Assembly (NCBI RefSeq): GCF_019805165.1
Contig: NZ_RWIJ01000028.1
Coordinates: 1 to 64,000, forward strand
Direction of reading: 5' to 3'
Source: Azospirillum sp. 412522
GTDB taxonomy: Bacteria; Pseudomonadota; Alphaproteobacteria; Azospirillales; Azospirillaceae
Length of the DNA: 64,000 nucleotides
Shown: piece after piece, positions 1-8,567 of the stretch
Layout: every line of letters begins with the position of its first letter
Position numbering within the stretch: position 1 is the first letter of the stretch
Notes under the pieces: generated by a model
What the model was told of the DNA's origin: nothing
Databases searched by the model: none
The model's input: the letters and a program-made list of their open reading frames with translations, nothing else
Program-made: the position numbers and the translations under genes

Positions 1-1
1 C

Positions 2-328
2 TTCGCCTCCAAGGTCGTCGCCGGCGACGGCAAGGTCGCCGTCACCCGCGAGATCGACGGCGGGCTGGAGACGGTCGAGCTGAAGCTGCCGGCGGTGGTC
101 ACCGCCGACCTGCGCCTCAACGAGCCGCGCTATGCCTCGCTGCCCAACATCATGAAGGCGAAGAAGAAGCCGCTGGAGACCGTCGCCCCGGATGCGCTGG
201 GCGTCGACGTCACGCCGCGTCTGAAGACGGTGAAGGTCACCGAGCCGCCGAAGCGTCAGGCCGGGATCAAGGTGCCGGACGTCGCCACGCTGGTGGACAA
301 GCTCAAGACCGAAGCGCGCGTGATCTGA
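2..328 (+). CDS. etfB: Electron transfer flavoprotein subunit beta, C-terminal part (5' end outside window)
   Basis: The frame is open from the window edge to TGA at 326-328, giving about 108 residues. It reads through [19 protein letters not shown] and [20 protein letters not shown], the conserved C-terminal part of EtfB including the helix that docks on acyl-CoA dehydrogenases. EtfB binds AMP and, with EtfA, carries electrons from flavin dehydrogenases to ETF:quinone oxidoreductase. The start lies upstream of the window. etfA follows after 16 bases, the usual etfBA operon order. Confidence 0.95.
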   Translation, partial: FASKVVAGDGKVAVTREIDGGLETVELKLPAVVTADLRLNEPRYASLPNIMKAKKKPLETVAPDALGVDVTPRLKTVKVTEPPKRQAGIKVPDVATLVDKLKTEARVI

Positions 329-344
329 GGGGGATGAACTGACC

Positions 345-1283
345 ATGGCCAACATTCTCGTCATCGCGGACCACGACGGCGCCTCGCTGAAGCCCGCCAC
401 GCTGAACGCCGTCACCGCCGCTGCCAAGATTGGCGGCGACATCCACATCCTGGTCGCCGGCAAGGGGGCGCAGGCTGCCGCAGACGCCGCCGCGAAGGTG
501 GCAGGCGTCGCCAAGGTGCTGCTGGCCGACGATGCCGCCTACGAGCACCAGCTGCCGGAGGACGTCGCTCCGCTGGTGGTTTCCATCGCCAAGTCTGGCT
601 ACGGCCATGTGCTGGCCGGCGCCACCTCGGTCGGCAAGAACCTTCTGCCGCGCGTCGCGGCGCTGCTGGACGTCGCCGCCATCTCCGACATCACCGCGGT
701 GGTTTCCGCCGACACGTTCGAGCGGCCGATCTATGCCGGCAACGCCATCGCCACCGTGCAGTCGTCCGATGCGGTCAAGGTGATCACCGTCCGCACCACC
801 GCCTTCGAGACCGCCGCCGCAGACGGCGGTTCGGCCTCGGTCGAGGCGGTGTCGGGCACCGGCGCGGCCGGCCTGTCGAGCTTCGTCTCGGCCGAGCTGA
901 CCAAGTCGGAGCGTCCGGAGCTGACCGCCGCCCGCGTGGTGGTGTCGGGCGGGCGCGGCATGCAGTCGGGCGAGAATTTCCCGCTGCTGGAGGCGCTGGC
1001 CGACAAGCTGGGCGCCGCGGTGGGCGCCAGCCGCGCCGCCGTGGACGCGGGTTTCGTGCCGAACGACTATCAGGTCGGGCAAACCGGCAAGATCGTGGCG
1101 CCGGAGCTGTACATCGCCGTCGGCATCTCGGGGGCGATCCAGCACCTCGCCGGCATGAAGGACAGCAAGGTCATCGTCGCGATCAACAAGGATGAGGAAG
1201 CGCCCATCTTCCAGGTCGCCGATTACGGCCTCGTCGCGGACCTGTTCAAGGCCGTGCCGGAGCTGACGGAAAAGCTTGGATAA
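345..1283 (+). CDS. etfA: Electron transfer flavoprotein subunit alpha
   Basis: The 312-residue product has the normal length for EtfA. Its N-terminal half is the Rossmann-like ETF domain. The C-terminal FAD domain (about 200-290) contains [31 protein letters not shown] and [19 protein letters not shown], the segments that hold FAD. Together with EtfB it passes electrons from fatty-acid and amino-acid dehydrogenases to the respiratory quinone pool. A purine-rich GAGGGGGATGAACTGACC stretch precedes the ATG. The gene is 16 bases after etfB and 95 bases before a 3-hydroxyacyl-CoA dehydrogenase, so these probably serve beta-oxidation or polyhydroxybutyrate turnover. Confidence 0.97.
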   Translation: MANILVIADHDGASLKPATLNAVTAAAKIGGDIHILVAGKGAQAAADAAAKVAGVAKVLLADDAAYEHQLPEDVAPLVVSIAKSGYGHVLAGATSVGKNLLPRVAALLDVAAISDITAVVSADTFERPIYAGNAIATVQSSDAVKVITVRTTAFETAAADGGSASVEAVSGTGAAGLSSFVSAELTKSERPELTAARVVVSGGRGMQSGENFPLLEALADKLGAAVGASRAAVDAGFVPNDYQVGQTGKIVAPELYIAVGISGAIQHLAGMKDSKVIVAINKDEEAPIFQVADYGLVADLFKAVPELTEKLG

Positions 1284-1299
1284 GGCGCGCTGATCCAGG

Positions 1300-1343
1300 C
1301 CGCCGCGGCGGTCGCCGGACGGAACCGGTGACCGCCGCGGCGG
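1300..1343 (+). other. Long stem-loop between etfA and the hydroxyacyl-CoA dehydrogenase gene
   Basis: The arms CCGCCGCGGCGGTC (1300-1313) and GACCGCCGCGGCGG (1330-1343) are perfect inverted repeats of 14 bp. Inside, CCGG (1315-1318) pairs with CCGG (1325-1328), and a G-T pair joins the two stems, leaving a 6-base loop. No T-run follows, so it is not a standard intrinsic terminator. It may stabilise or partly insulate the etfBA message from the downstream gene; that role is inference. Confidence 0.6.
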
Positions 1344-1378
1344 ACCAACCTACCCACATCCTTCGCGGGACAGCCCCC

Positions 1379-2257
1379 ATGACCACGATCAAGAAGATTG
1401 GCATCATCGGCGCCGGCCAGATGGGCAGCGGTATTGCCCAGGTCTGCGCCCAGGCCGGCTATGATGTCGTCCTGTCGGACATCAGCGACGCGGTCCTGGA
1501 AAAGGCGCTCGCCAACATCGGCCGGAACTACGACCGGCAGATCCAGAAGGGCAAGCTGGAGGAGCAGGCGAAGGCCGCCGCGCTGGGCCGGATCACGACC
1601 GGCACCGACCTGTCGGTGTTCGGCGATGCTGATCTGGTGGTCGAGGCCGCGACCGAGAACGAGGCGCTGAAGCGCGACCTCCTGAAGAAGCTGGTTCCGC
1701 ACCTGAAGCCGGAAGCGCTGATCGCGACGAACACCTCGTCGATCTCGATCACCCGCCTGGCGGCGGCGACCGACCGGCCGGCCAAGTTCATGGGCATGCA
1801 CTTCATGAACCCGGTGCCGCTGATGCAGCTGGTCGAGCTGATCCGCGGCATCGCGACCGACGAGCCGACCTTCGAGGCCATCAAGGAACTGACGCTCGCC
1901 ATCGGCAAGACCGCCGCGGTGGCCGAGGATTTCCCGGCCTTCATCGTCAACCGCATCCTGCTGCCGATGATCAACGAGGCCGTCTACACCCTCTATGAGG
2001 GCGTCGGCGGCGTCGAGGCCATCGACACCGCGCTGAAGCTGGGCGCCAACCACCCGATGGGTCCGCTGGAACTGGCCGACTTCATCGGGCTGGACACCTG
2101 TCTGGCGGTGATGCAGGTGCTGTACGAAGGGCTGGCCGACAGCAAGTACCGCCCCTGCCCGCTGCTGGTGAAGTATGTCGAGGCCGGCTGGATCGGCAAG
2201 AAATACGGCCGCGGCTTCTACGACTATTCGCAGACGCCGCCGGTGCCGACGCGCTGA
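1379..2257 (+). CDS. hbd: 3-hydroxybutyryl-CoA dehydrogenase
   Basis: The 292-residue product starts MTTIKKIGIIGAGQMGSGI, with the NAD-binding GxGxxG at 11-16. It continues with the family motif GMHFMNPVPLMQLVELI (catalytic His near 141) and the C-terminal helical domain NHPMGPLELADFIGLDT. It oxidises or forms 3-hydroxybutyryl-CoA using NAD(P). A GTG at 1328 would extend the protein by 17 residues, but that leader lies partly in the strong stem-loop at 1300-1343 and is not part of the family, so the ATG at 1379 was chosen. Position after etfBA fits beta-oxidation or polyhydroxybutyrate metabolism. Confidence 0.95.
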   Translation: MTTIKKIGIIGAGQMGSGIAQVCAQAGYDVVLSDISDAVLEKALANIGRNYDRQIQKGKLEEQAKAAALGRITTGTDLSVFGDADLVVEAATENEALKRDLLKKLVPHLKPEALIATNTSSISITRLAAATDRPAKFMGMHFMNPVPLMQLVELIRGIATDEPTFEAIKELTLAIGKTAAVAEDFPAFIVNRILLPMINEAVYTLYEGVGGVEAIDTALKLGANHPMGPLELADFIGLDTCLAVMQVLYEGLADSKYRPCPLLVKYVEAGWIGKKYGRGFYDYSQTPPVPTR

Positions 2258-2276
2258 GGGTTTGCGGCGCTTAATG

Positions 2277-2312
2277 AAAAGGCCCGCTCCGGGGAACCGG
2301 GGCGGGCCTTTC
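2277..2312 (+). terminator. Rho-independent terminator after hbd
   Basis: GGCCCGCTCCGG (2281-2292) pairs with CCGGGGCGGGCC (2297-2308) across a GGAA loop, with one G-T pair. It is flanked by AAAA on the left and TTTCC on the right, so it could also terminate the minus-strand gene that ends at 2335. Confidence 0.85.
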
Positions 2313-2334
2313 CATTGACGAAGCCGGCAAGCCG

Positions 2335-2952
2335 TCACTGGAAATAGGCGCCGCCCCTGGCGAGCGCGCGCTGCCAGGCCGGACGGGCGTGCATGGCGTC
2401 GACGAAGGCGGCCAGCTTCGGCCAGCGGCCGCGGTTCCCCTTCAGCATCGCCAGTTCGATGGGAAAGCTCAGCATGATGTCGGCGCCGGTCAGGCCGTCG
2501 CCGACGAAATGGCCGGAGGGGCGAAGCTCGGACTCCAGATACGTGAAATGGCTGGCCAACTGCTCCTGGATGCGGGGATGCAGCGGCGCTCCCGCCTCGC
2601 CGAGCCGGCCGACATAGAGGTCGAGCAGCACCGGGGTCATCACCGAGCCTTCGGCGAAATGCATCAGCTGCAGGTGGCGCAGCGCATCGTCGGAGCCGGC
2701 CGGCGGCAGGAAGCGGCCGGCACCCTCGCACAGGTGCTGGACGATGGCGCCAGACTCCATGACGATCCGGCCGTCGATCTCCAGCAGCGGGGATTTCCCC
2801 AGCGGATGCACCGCCTTCAGCTCCGGCGGGGCCAGATTGGTCGTCTTGTCGCGCTGATAGACGCGAAGTTCGTAGGGAAGCTCCAGCTCCTCCAGGAGCC
2901 AGAGGATCCGCTGTGACCGGCTGTTGTTGAGATGATGGACGACGATGGTCAT
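2335..2952 (-). CDS. Glutathione S-transferase family protein
   Basis: The 205-residue protein has an N-terminal thioredoxin-like domain with HHLNNSRSQRILWLLEELELPYE, where Ser11 is the likely glutathione-activating residue. It continues with HPLGKSPLLEIDGRIVMESGAIV (the cis-Pro and glutathione-binding SNAIL-like region) and an all-helical C-terminal domain. It should conjugate or reduce small electrophiles with glutathione in the cytoplasm; the substrate is unknown. An upstream extension of the open frame reads antisense to the next gene and is rejected; the ATG at 2952 gives the canonical start. It lies 71 bases after the PQQ dehydrogenase on the same strand. Confidence 0.9.
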   Translation of the reverse strand: MTIVVHHLNNSRSQRILWLLEELELPYELRVYQRDKTTNLAPPELKAVHPLGKSPLLEIDGRIVMESGAIVQHLCEGAGRFLPPAGSDDALRHLQLMHFAEGSVMTPVLLDLYVGRLGEAGAPLHPRIQEQLASHFTYLESELRPSGHFVGDGLTGADIMLSFPIELAMLKGNRGRWPKLAAFVDAMHARPAWQRALARGGAYFQ

Positions 2953-3023
2953 TCGCTGCTCTCTCGGGATCGGTTGCGCCGGGACGGGTGGCGATCCTAC
3001 ACCACCCGTCCCGGACATGGCCT

Positions 3024-5459
3024 TCACTTCGGCAGCGCGTAGGCGATCACCGAATCGCCGCCCTTGGTTCCCAGCGAGCCATGGCCGCCGGCGACCACCA
3101 GAACATATTGCCGGCCATCCTCGCCCTGGTAGGTCATCGGCGTCGCCTGACCGCCGGCCGGAAGCCGGCTTTCCCAAAGCTGTTTGCCGGTGGAGACGTC
3201 GTAGGCCCGCACGTAGTAGTCGATGGTGCCGGACAGGAAGGCGACGCCGCCCGCGGTCATCACCGGGCCGCCCAGGTTGGGCACGCCCATGCGGAAAGGC
3301 AGCGGCACCGGCGAGGCGTCGCGGGTGGTGCCGTTCTTGTGCTTCCACACCACCTTGCCGGTCGTCAGGTCGGCGGCGGCGACATAGCCCCAGGGCGGCG
3401 CCTGGCAGGGCAGGCCGAGCACCGAGACGAAGGGGGCGAGCTTGATCGCATAGGGGGCGCCGAAATTCTCGTTCAGCGCCGGCAGGCTGAATTGCGGCCG
3501 CTCGCCGCCCTGGACATAGAGGTCCTTGTCGTTCTGCCGCGGCACCAGTTGCGAGACGAAGGCCAGATAGGTCGGCGTGGTGAAGGCGACCTGCCGCTGC
3601 GGATCGACCGCGACACTGCCCCAGTTGAACACGCCGAAATTGCCGGGATAGACCAGGGACCCCTGCAAGGACGGCGGGGTGAAGCGGCCGTCATAGCGCA
3701 GGCGCTTCAGCGCGATGCGGCAGGCGAGCTGGTCGAACATCGTCGCCCCCCACATGTCGGCCCCGGTCAGCGGCGGCGGGTCGTAGGACAAGGCGGAGAC
3801 CGGCTGGGTCGGAGCGGCATGGTCGCCCTCGGCGGCCCCCTGCGGCGCCGGCTTCTCGGTCACCGGCAGCACCGGCTGGCCGGTGCGGCGGTCCAGCACG
3901 AACAGCTCGCCCTGCTTGGTCGGCTGGACCAGCGCCGGGACGGTCCGGCCGTTGACGGTCAGGTCGATCAGGCTGGGCTGCGCCGGCACGTCATAGTCCC
4001 ACAGGTCGTGATGCACGGTCTGGAAGACCCAGCGCACCTGCCCGGTCGCCAGATCGAGCGCCACGACGGAGGAGGAGAAGCGCTCCACCTCCGGGCTGCG
4101 GTTGCCGCCGAACTGGTCGGGCGGCTGGTTGCCCAGCGGCAGGTAGACCATGCCCAGCGCCTCGTCCACGCTGGCGATCGACCAGCTGTTCGGCGAGTTG
4201 ACGGTGTAGGTCTGGCCGTCGGCGATCGGCGCGGTCTGGTCGGGCCTGGCCGAATCCCAGTTCCACACCAGCCGGCCGCTGTCGGCGTCGAAGGCGCGGA
4301 CGACGCCCGACTGCTCCTTGGTCGAGACATTGTCCAGCACCGTGCCGCCGACGATGATGAGCTTGGCGGTCACCACCGGCGGGGAGGTCGAATAATAGGC
4401 GCCGGGCCGGACGTTCGGCATGTTGGCCCACAGATTGACCTGACCGTTCTCGCCGAAGCCGGTGCAGATCGATCCGTCCTCCGGGTTCAGCGCCACCAGA
4501 CGGCCGTCGGCGGTCGGCATGAACAGCCTGGCGGCACAGGCGCCGCCGGCCGTGGAAGCGGCGGAACCGGAGGCTTCCGACTGCGGCGCCGGGCGATAGG
4601 ACAGGCCGCGGCAGGTCAGATGCTGCAGTGCCAGCTGCTTGGGGTCGATCTGCAGGTCGCGGCGCCAGACCTCCTTGCCGGTGGTGGCATCGAGCGCGAT
4701 GACATGCTGGTGCGGCGAACAGAGGAACAGGCGGTTGCCGATCTTCAGCGGCGTCACCTCGAAGGTGGTTTCCTTCGGGTCGCCGGGCTGGCCGCGCTCG
4801 TCGCCCGTCTCGTAGGTCCAGGCGGCCTGGAGCCTGTCGACATTGTCCGGCGTGATGCCGGTCAGCGGCGAGTAGCGCTGGCCGTAGCCGGTACGGCCAT
4901 AGGCCTGCCATTCTCCGTCCGGAATGGCCGGGCCGGAGCCACCGCCTGATGCCGCCTGCCGGGGCGGCGGAAGCGTGCCGTCGATGCGGTGCGGGTCGGT
5001 GAACCAGGAGGCGACGGCGACCAGCAGGACGATGACCAGGGAGGCGGTCAGCGGAATGCCGGTGCCGCGGAAGGCGCCGACCGGATAGGCGCCCGGCGCC
5101 GGCACTCCGGCCATCGGTTCGCGGTCACCGAGACGGCGGGTGATCCAGGGCAGCAGCAGCAGGAATCCCACCACCGCGATCACGTCGCCGCGCGCCGACA
5201 GCGGCCACCAGTCCAGTCCGGCTTCCCACAAGGCCCAGATCAGCGTGCCGATGACCAGCAGCGCATAGACCGACAGCGCCGCCGGCGAGCGTTTCAGCAA
5301 CAGAACGGCGGTGGTCAGGAACAGCAGGCCGGCGATGGCATAGTACCAGGAGCCGCCCAGCAGGATCAGCCACAACCCGCCGCCCAGCGCCCCGAGTCCG
5401 AGGATCGCCAGCAGGATGACCATCACCGACAGGGCGACGCTTCGTTTTGACTGTGTCAT
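3024..5459 (-). CDS. gcd: Membrane-bound PQQ-dependent dehydrogenase (glucose/quinate/shikimate family)
   Basis: The 811-residue product has about five N-terminal membrane helices (roughly 10-145) followed by a periplasmic eight-bladed propeller domain. The propeller opens with GEWQAYGRTGYGQRYSPL and contains FQTVHHDLWDYDVPAQP, whose Asp corresponds to the catalytic Asp466 of E. coli glucose dehydrogenase, and PTKQGELFVLDRRTG with the PQQ-contacting Lys. It oxidises aldoses (glucose to gluconolactone) in the periplasm and reduces ubiquinone directly. The length matches the family (about 800). ATG at 5459 was chosen because MTQSKRS leads directly into the first helix and GAGG lies upstream. 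Sugar specificity cannot be read from sequence alone; quinate or shikimate are alternatives. Confidence 0.92.
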   Translation of the reverse strand: MTQSKRSVALSVMVILLAILGLGALGGGLWLILLGGSWYYAIAGLLFLTTAVLLLKRSPAALSVYALLVIGTLIWALWEAGLDWWPLSARGDVIAVVGFLLLLPWITRRLGDREPMAGVPAPGAYPVGAFRGTGIPLTASLVIVLLVAVASWFTDPHRIDGTLPPPRQAASGGGSGPAIPDGEWQAYGRTGYGQRYSPLTGITPDNVDRLQAAWTYETGDERGQPGDPKETTFEVTPLKIGNRLFLCSPHQHVIALDATTGKEVWRRDLQIDPKQLALQHLTCRGLSYRPAPQSEASGSAASTAGGACAARLFMPTADGRLVALNPEDGSICTGFGENGQVNLWANMPNVRPGAYYSTSPPVVTAKLIIVGGTVLDNVSTKEQSGVVRAFDADSGRLVWNWDSARPDQTAPIADGQTYTVNSPNSWSIASVDEALGMVYLPLGNQPPDQFGGNRSPEVERFSSSVVALDLATGQVRWVFQTVHHDLWDYDVPAQPSLIDLTVNGRTVPALVQPTKQGELFVLDRRTGQPVLPVTEKPAPQGAAEGDHAAPTQPVSALSYDPPPLTGADMWGATMFDQLACRIALKRLRYDGRFTPPSLQGSLVYPGNFGVFNWGSVAVDPQRQVAFTTPTYLAFVSQLVPRQNDKDLYVQGGERPQFSLPALNENFGAPYAIKLAPFVSVLGLPCQAPPWGYVAAADLTTGKVVWKHKNGTTRDASPVPLPFRMGVPNLGGPVMTAGGVAFLSGTIDYYVRAYDVSTGKQLWESRLPAGGQATPMTYQGEDGRQYVLVVAGGHGSLGTKGGDSVIAYALPK

Positions 5460-5641
5460 GGCACGCACCTCGACCGAAAGCTTTTCGGACCGAACAGCCC
5501 GGCATGGCCAAGGTTGCGGCGGCATTCGGCCGCTACCGCCTTTCACCTTGCAAGGCTGCCCTTCCGGACGTGCCGGAACGGGACCGGCATGACTTTTGTT
5601 GAAGGGCGGAGAATCCCGGAATCGGCAAGACGGAGGCCGCC

Positions 5642-6163
5642 ATGCACCGCCATCCCTGGAGCGAGGAATTCGTGAAGATGAGCCCGCAGGCCCGCTATCG
5701 CGGCGTCGGTCCGCGCAACTACCGCCGTTCCGACGAACGCATCCTGGAGGACATCAACGAACGACTGACCGACGACCACCACATCGACGCCTCGGACATC
5801 GGGGTGAAGGTGGACGGGGGCGAAGTGACGCTTTCCGGCACCGTCACGGACCGCGCCGCGCGCCGCCGGGCCGAGGACATCGCCGAAAGCGTGTCGGGCG
5901 TCGGCCATGTGCAGAACGACCTGCGGGTCGCCAGCCGCGATGCGCCGGGCCGGACGACCTCCGTCGGGATGGGCGAGCGGGTGGAACCGGCGGCCCCGCA
6001 GGCCGAGGGCAGCGTGACCGGTCCGGGCGCCCCGGCGCGGGACGCGATGGTGGCGGCGCTCGACAACAGCTCCATGGTGCTCGGCAAGCAGCCGCTGCCG
6101 GAGGACGACACCCTGCGGCGTGGCGACGCACTGGCCGGCTCCGCCGGGCGCGACCGGCGCTAG
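5642..6163 (+). CDS. BON domain protein
   Basis: The 173-residue product has one BON domain at about 33-98, recognisable from DERILEDINERLTDDHHIDASDIGVKV followed by GGEVTLSGTV and RAEDIAESVSGVGHVQNDL. BON domains are small folds in periplasmic or envelope stress proteins such as OsmY. No signal peptide or membrane segment is visible, so it may be cytoplasmic. The tail beyond residue 100 is Pro/Ala/Gly-rich and low in complexity. It is divergent from the PQQ dehydrogenase across 182 bases. Function is unknown beyond the domain. Confidence 0.8.
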   Translation: MHRHPWSEEFVKMSPQARYRGVGPRNYRRSDERILEDINERLTDDHHIDASDIGVKVDGGEVTLSGTVTDRAARRRAEDIAESVSGVGHVQNDLRVASRDAPGRTTSVGMGERVEPAAPQAEGSVTGPGAPARDAMVAALDNSSMVLGKQPLPEDDTLRRGDALAGSAGRDRR

Positions 6164-6260
6164 ATCGGATCGCGTAAAATCGGGATCGATTTGACGCGTG
6201 AATCCGATCGCCAAACATAAAGCTGGAGCTTCGTGCGTTTCACATCAAACGCACGAAACT
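6163..6260. repeat. Two adjoining hairpins resembling a dispersed alphaproteobacterial repeat
   Basis: GATCGGAT (6163-6170) pairs with ATCCGATC (6202-6209), reinforced internally by GCGT with ACGC. It is followed by TTCGTGCGTTT (6230-6240), a perfect inverted match to AAACGCACGAA (6247-6257) with a six-base loop. The element starts on the last base of the BON stop codon. From memory, very similar units occur many times in Azospirillum-like genomes; only one copy was noticed here. Confidence 0.6.
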
Positions 6261-6437
6261 TCGGACCGACGGCTTGCCGGGGGGCACCGGCCCCCCGCGC
6301 CCGATGCGCTGCTGCCCTGCGCCGGCATCCGGATTGCCTGAGAGGGTGCTTAACCCTTGGTTAACCGGCGGGGACCATTGTCCCGCGACCAAGCGAGTAT
6401 CCCCTCTCAAGCCTTCCGGAACAGAGCATCTGCCATC

Positions 6438-6647
6438 ATGGGCAACAAGACCATCAAGCTTTCCGACAAGTCCGGCTACCGCGAGGTCGATCTCGACCAG
6501 CTGCCGCGCAACGTCCGCGCCGCGGTCACCGACCTGTCGACCAAGAACCCGGTCGCCGACATCATCGTCGACCAGTCCGGCATGCTGTACCGCATCCACC
6601 TGTCGGCCCCGGCCAACATGTATGTGGACGTCCTGTCCGTCGCCTGA
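6438..6647 (+). CDS. Small conserved hypothetical protein
   Basis: The 69-residue protein starts MGNKTIKLSDKSGYREVDLDQLP and ends in IHLSAPANMYVDVLSVA. I do not recognise a named family. It has no signal peptide, membrane helix or cysteine, and its mix of charged and hydrophobic residues suggests a folded cytoplasmic domain. The open frame continues 27 codons upstream, but that extension starts at a GTG or rare codon and reads like noncoding DNA. ATG at 6438 is preferred although no strong ribosome site is visible. It is convergent with the next gene across a shared hairpin. Confidence 0.6.
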   Translation: MGNKTIKLSDKSGYREVDLDQLPRNVRAAVTDLSTKNPVADIIVDQSGMLYRIHLSAPANMYVDVLSVA

Positions 6648-6669
6648 CGCGAACGGGCTTCAAGTTCAG

Positions 6670-6702
6670 AAGGGCGGCCTTGCAGCTATTGCAGCCGCCC
6701 TT
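6670..6702. terminator. Bidirectional hairpin between convergent small genes
   Basis: AAGGGCGGC (6670-6678) and GCCGCCCTT (6694-6702) are perfect inverted repeats, with TGCA pairing TGCA inside. It separates the plus-strand gene ending at 6647 from the minus-strand gene whose stop (6686-6688) lies in the loop. T-rich sequence follows weakly on the plus strand (TTCGTCGTT). Confidence 0.6.
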
Positions 6703-6985
6703 CGTCGTTCCGGCCCTCCAGCCGGGCCAGGGCGCGGTTCAGCAGCCGGGGCGGCAGCATCGCCACGGCGCCCTCGCGGACGGCGCGCACGTCTTCGATG
6801 TCGAGGCCGGTGGCGACAGCCAGCTGGCGGTCATCGAGGTCGCGGTCTTCCGCCAGCAGCGTGATCCATCCCGCCAGCGTGCGGGCCTGGGCCAGTTCGG
6901 TGCGGTCGTTGAACCACAAACCGGCTTTCGACCGGCCAATCGGCGTTGCGTTCTCGAAAGGCATATCGGGATCGAACGACGTCAT
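6686..6985 (-). CDS. Small helix-turn-helix-like hypothetical protein
   Basis: The 99-residue protein starts MTSFDPDMPFENATPIGRSKAG. Its middle, TLAGWITLLAEDRDLDDRQLAVATGLDIEDVRAVREG, has the spacing of a small XRE-like helix-turn-helix, but the match is not strong enough to name a family. The start at 6985 is decided by GGGGAGG about eight bases upstream, an excellent ribosome site, rather than an upstream start at 7027. No partner toxin is seen beside it. A transcription regulator is possible but unproven. Confidence 0.65.
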   Translation of the reverse strand: MTSFDPDMPFENATPIGRSKAGLWFNDRTELAQARTLAGWITLLAEDRDLDDRQLAVATGLDIEDVRAVREGAVAMLPPRLLNRALARLEGRNDEGRLQ

Positions 6986-7291
6986 GGACGCACCTCCCCT
7001 CGGCAGTTTCTTTCGCAGTCGCAGCAAATACGCACCTTCAGCCGATGCTTTTGTTCATCTTCATTTATGAAGTCTGCCGGCGTCTTCCAGAGGGTGGTAG
7101 GCAATATTCGGCACCACCAACGGTTCCTCCCCCGCTATTTTGCGCTGCGGCATAGCCGGAAGGCGCCGGCCATGGGCCTTTCCGGGATTCTTTGAAACTG
7201 TCTTCGCCGGGCGGGGGCTAGGGCCAAGGGCTGGCTTCGGCGTATAACCGGTGCCATCGTCCTGCTTTCCCCGTGCATTCCGGAACCGCCG
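6986..7291. other. Divergent intergenic region, no gene seen
   Basis: The 306 bases separate the divergently read small HTH-like gene and the allantoate amidohydrolase-like gene, so they must hold both promoters. The only structure noted is a short palindrome, CTTCAT (7059-7064), TT, ATGAAG (7067-7072), which could be an operator. No credible reading frame was found. Confidence 0.5.
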
Positions 7292-8554
7292 ATGCCCGCT
7301 TCCCCGCTGTCCGACTCGCCGCTGTCCGGGCCGGCCCTTCTCGACCGCATCGACGCCCTGGCGGCGATCAGCGCGGAGGATGGCCGGCTGTCACGCCTCT
7401 ACCTGACGCCGGAACACCGCCGCGCCAACGACCTCGTCGCCGGATGGATGCGCGAGGCCGGAATGGTCGTGCGCGAGGATGCGGTCGGCAACATCATCGG
7501 CCGCTACGAGGGCGAGCAGCCGGGCCTGCCGGCGCTGCTGATCGGCTCCCACCTCGACACCGTGCGCGATGCCGGGCGCTATGACGGCATGCTCGGCGTG
7601 CTGAGCGGCATCGCCGTGGTCGCCGACCTGAACGCCCGCGGCCGGCGCCTGCCCTTCGCCGTCGAGGTGATCGGCTTCGGCGACGAGGAGGGCACGCGCT
7701 TCCAGTCCACGCTGATCGGCAGCCGCGCCATCGCCGGCACCTTCGACCCAGCGGTGCTGGAGACGCGCGACGCCGCCGGCACCAGGCTGGCCGACGCCAT
7801 GACCGCCTTCGGACTCGACCCCGACGCCTGGGCGTCCGCCGCCTACAAGGCGGAGGACGTGCTGGCCTATGCCGAGCTGCACATCGAACAGGGACCGGTG
7901 CTGGAGGCGCTGGGCCGCCCCGTCGGCGTCGTCACCGCCATCGCCGGCGCCACCCGGCTGGCGGTGACGGTGGAGGGGATGGCCGGCCATGCCGGCACCG
8001 TGCCGATGACCCTGCGCCGCGACGCGCTGGCGGCGTCGGCCGAGATGATCCTGGCGGTGGAGCAGCTCTGCTCCGGGCAGGAGCGGCTGGTCGGCACCGT
8101 CGGCCGGATCGAGGCGTCCCCCGGCGCCACCAACGTCATCGCCGGCAAGGTCCGCTTCACCATCGACCTGCGCGCCGACCGCGACGGGCTGCGGCTGGAG
8201 CGGGTCGGCGCCGTCCGCGCCCGGCTGGAGGCCATCGCCGACGCCCGCGGCGTCGCCATCGGCTTCGAAACCCTGCATGAAAGCCCGGCCGTCGCCTGCC
8301 ACCCGGCGCTGATGGCGCAGTTCGCCGCCGCCGCCGAGGCCGAAGGGCTGGACGCGCCGGAACTGCCGAGCGGCGCCGGCCATGACGCGATGGCGGTGGC
8401 GGCACTGACCGACATCACCATGCTGTTCGTGCGCTGCGAGCGCGGCATCTCGCACAACCCGGCCGAACGCATCACCGCCGCCGACGCCGAGGCCGGCGCC
8501 CGCGTGCTCGCCCGCTTCGTCGCGTATTTCCAGCCCGCAACCCTCATCCCCTGA
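7292..8554 (+). CDS. Allantoate amidohydrolase / N-carbamoyl-amino-acid hydrolase family enzyme
   Basis: The 420-residue product is an M20-fold dinuclear metal amidohydrolase of the hydantoinase/carbamoylase family. Metal-binding signatures are GSHLDTVRDAGRYDGMLG (His87 and following Asp), FGDEEGTRF (Glu near 132), ELHIEQGP (His near 197) and ISHNPAERI (His near 388). The dimerisation domain carries GMAGHAGTVPM. Members hydrolyse allantoate in purine use or N-carbamoyl amino acids; the exact substrate cannot be fixed. It is followed after 13 bases by a second M20 enzyme, suggesting a two-gene operon for use of nitrogen compounds. Confidence 0.9.
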   Translation: MPASPLSDSPLSGPALLDRIDALAAISAEDGRLSRLYLTPEHRRANDLVAGWMREAGMVVREDAVGNIIGRYEGEQPGLPALLIGSHLDTVRDAGRYDGMLGVLSGIAVVADLNARGRRLPFAVEVIGFGDEEGTRFQSTLIGSRAIAGTFDPAVLETRDAAGTRLADAMTAFGLDPDAWASAAYKAEDVLAYAELHIEQGPVLEALGRPVGVVTAIAGATRLAVTVEGMAGHAGTVPMTLRRDALAASAEMILAVEQLCSGQERLVGTVGRIEASPGATNVIAGKVRFTIDLRADRDGLRLERVGAVRARLEAIADARGVAIGFETLHESPAVACHPALMAQFAAAAEAEGLDAPELPSGAGHDAMAVAALTDITMLFVRCERGISHNPAERITAADAEAGARVLARFVAYFQPATLIP

Positions 8555-8567
8555 CGGACCGCCTGCC

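Noticed and set aside
1328-1378. GTG start for hbd
   Set aside because: The leader lies in the stem-loop and is not part of the family; ATG 1379 begins at the Rossmann strand.
2988-4949. Long open frame on the plus strand, about 650 codons
   Set aside because: Antisense to the PQQ dehydrogenase; His/Gly/Arg-rich composition is an artefact of GC-rich third positions, with no domain.
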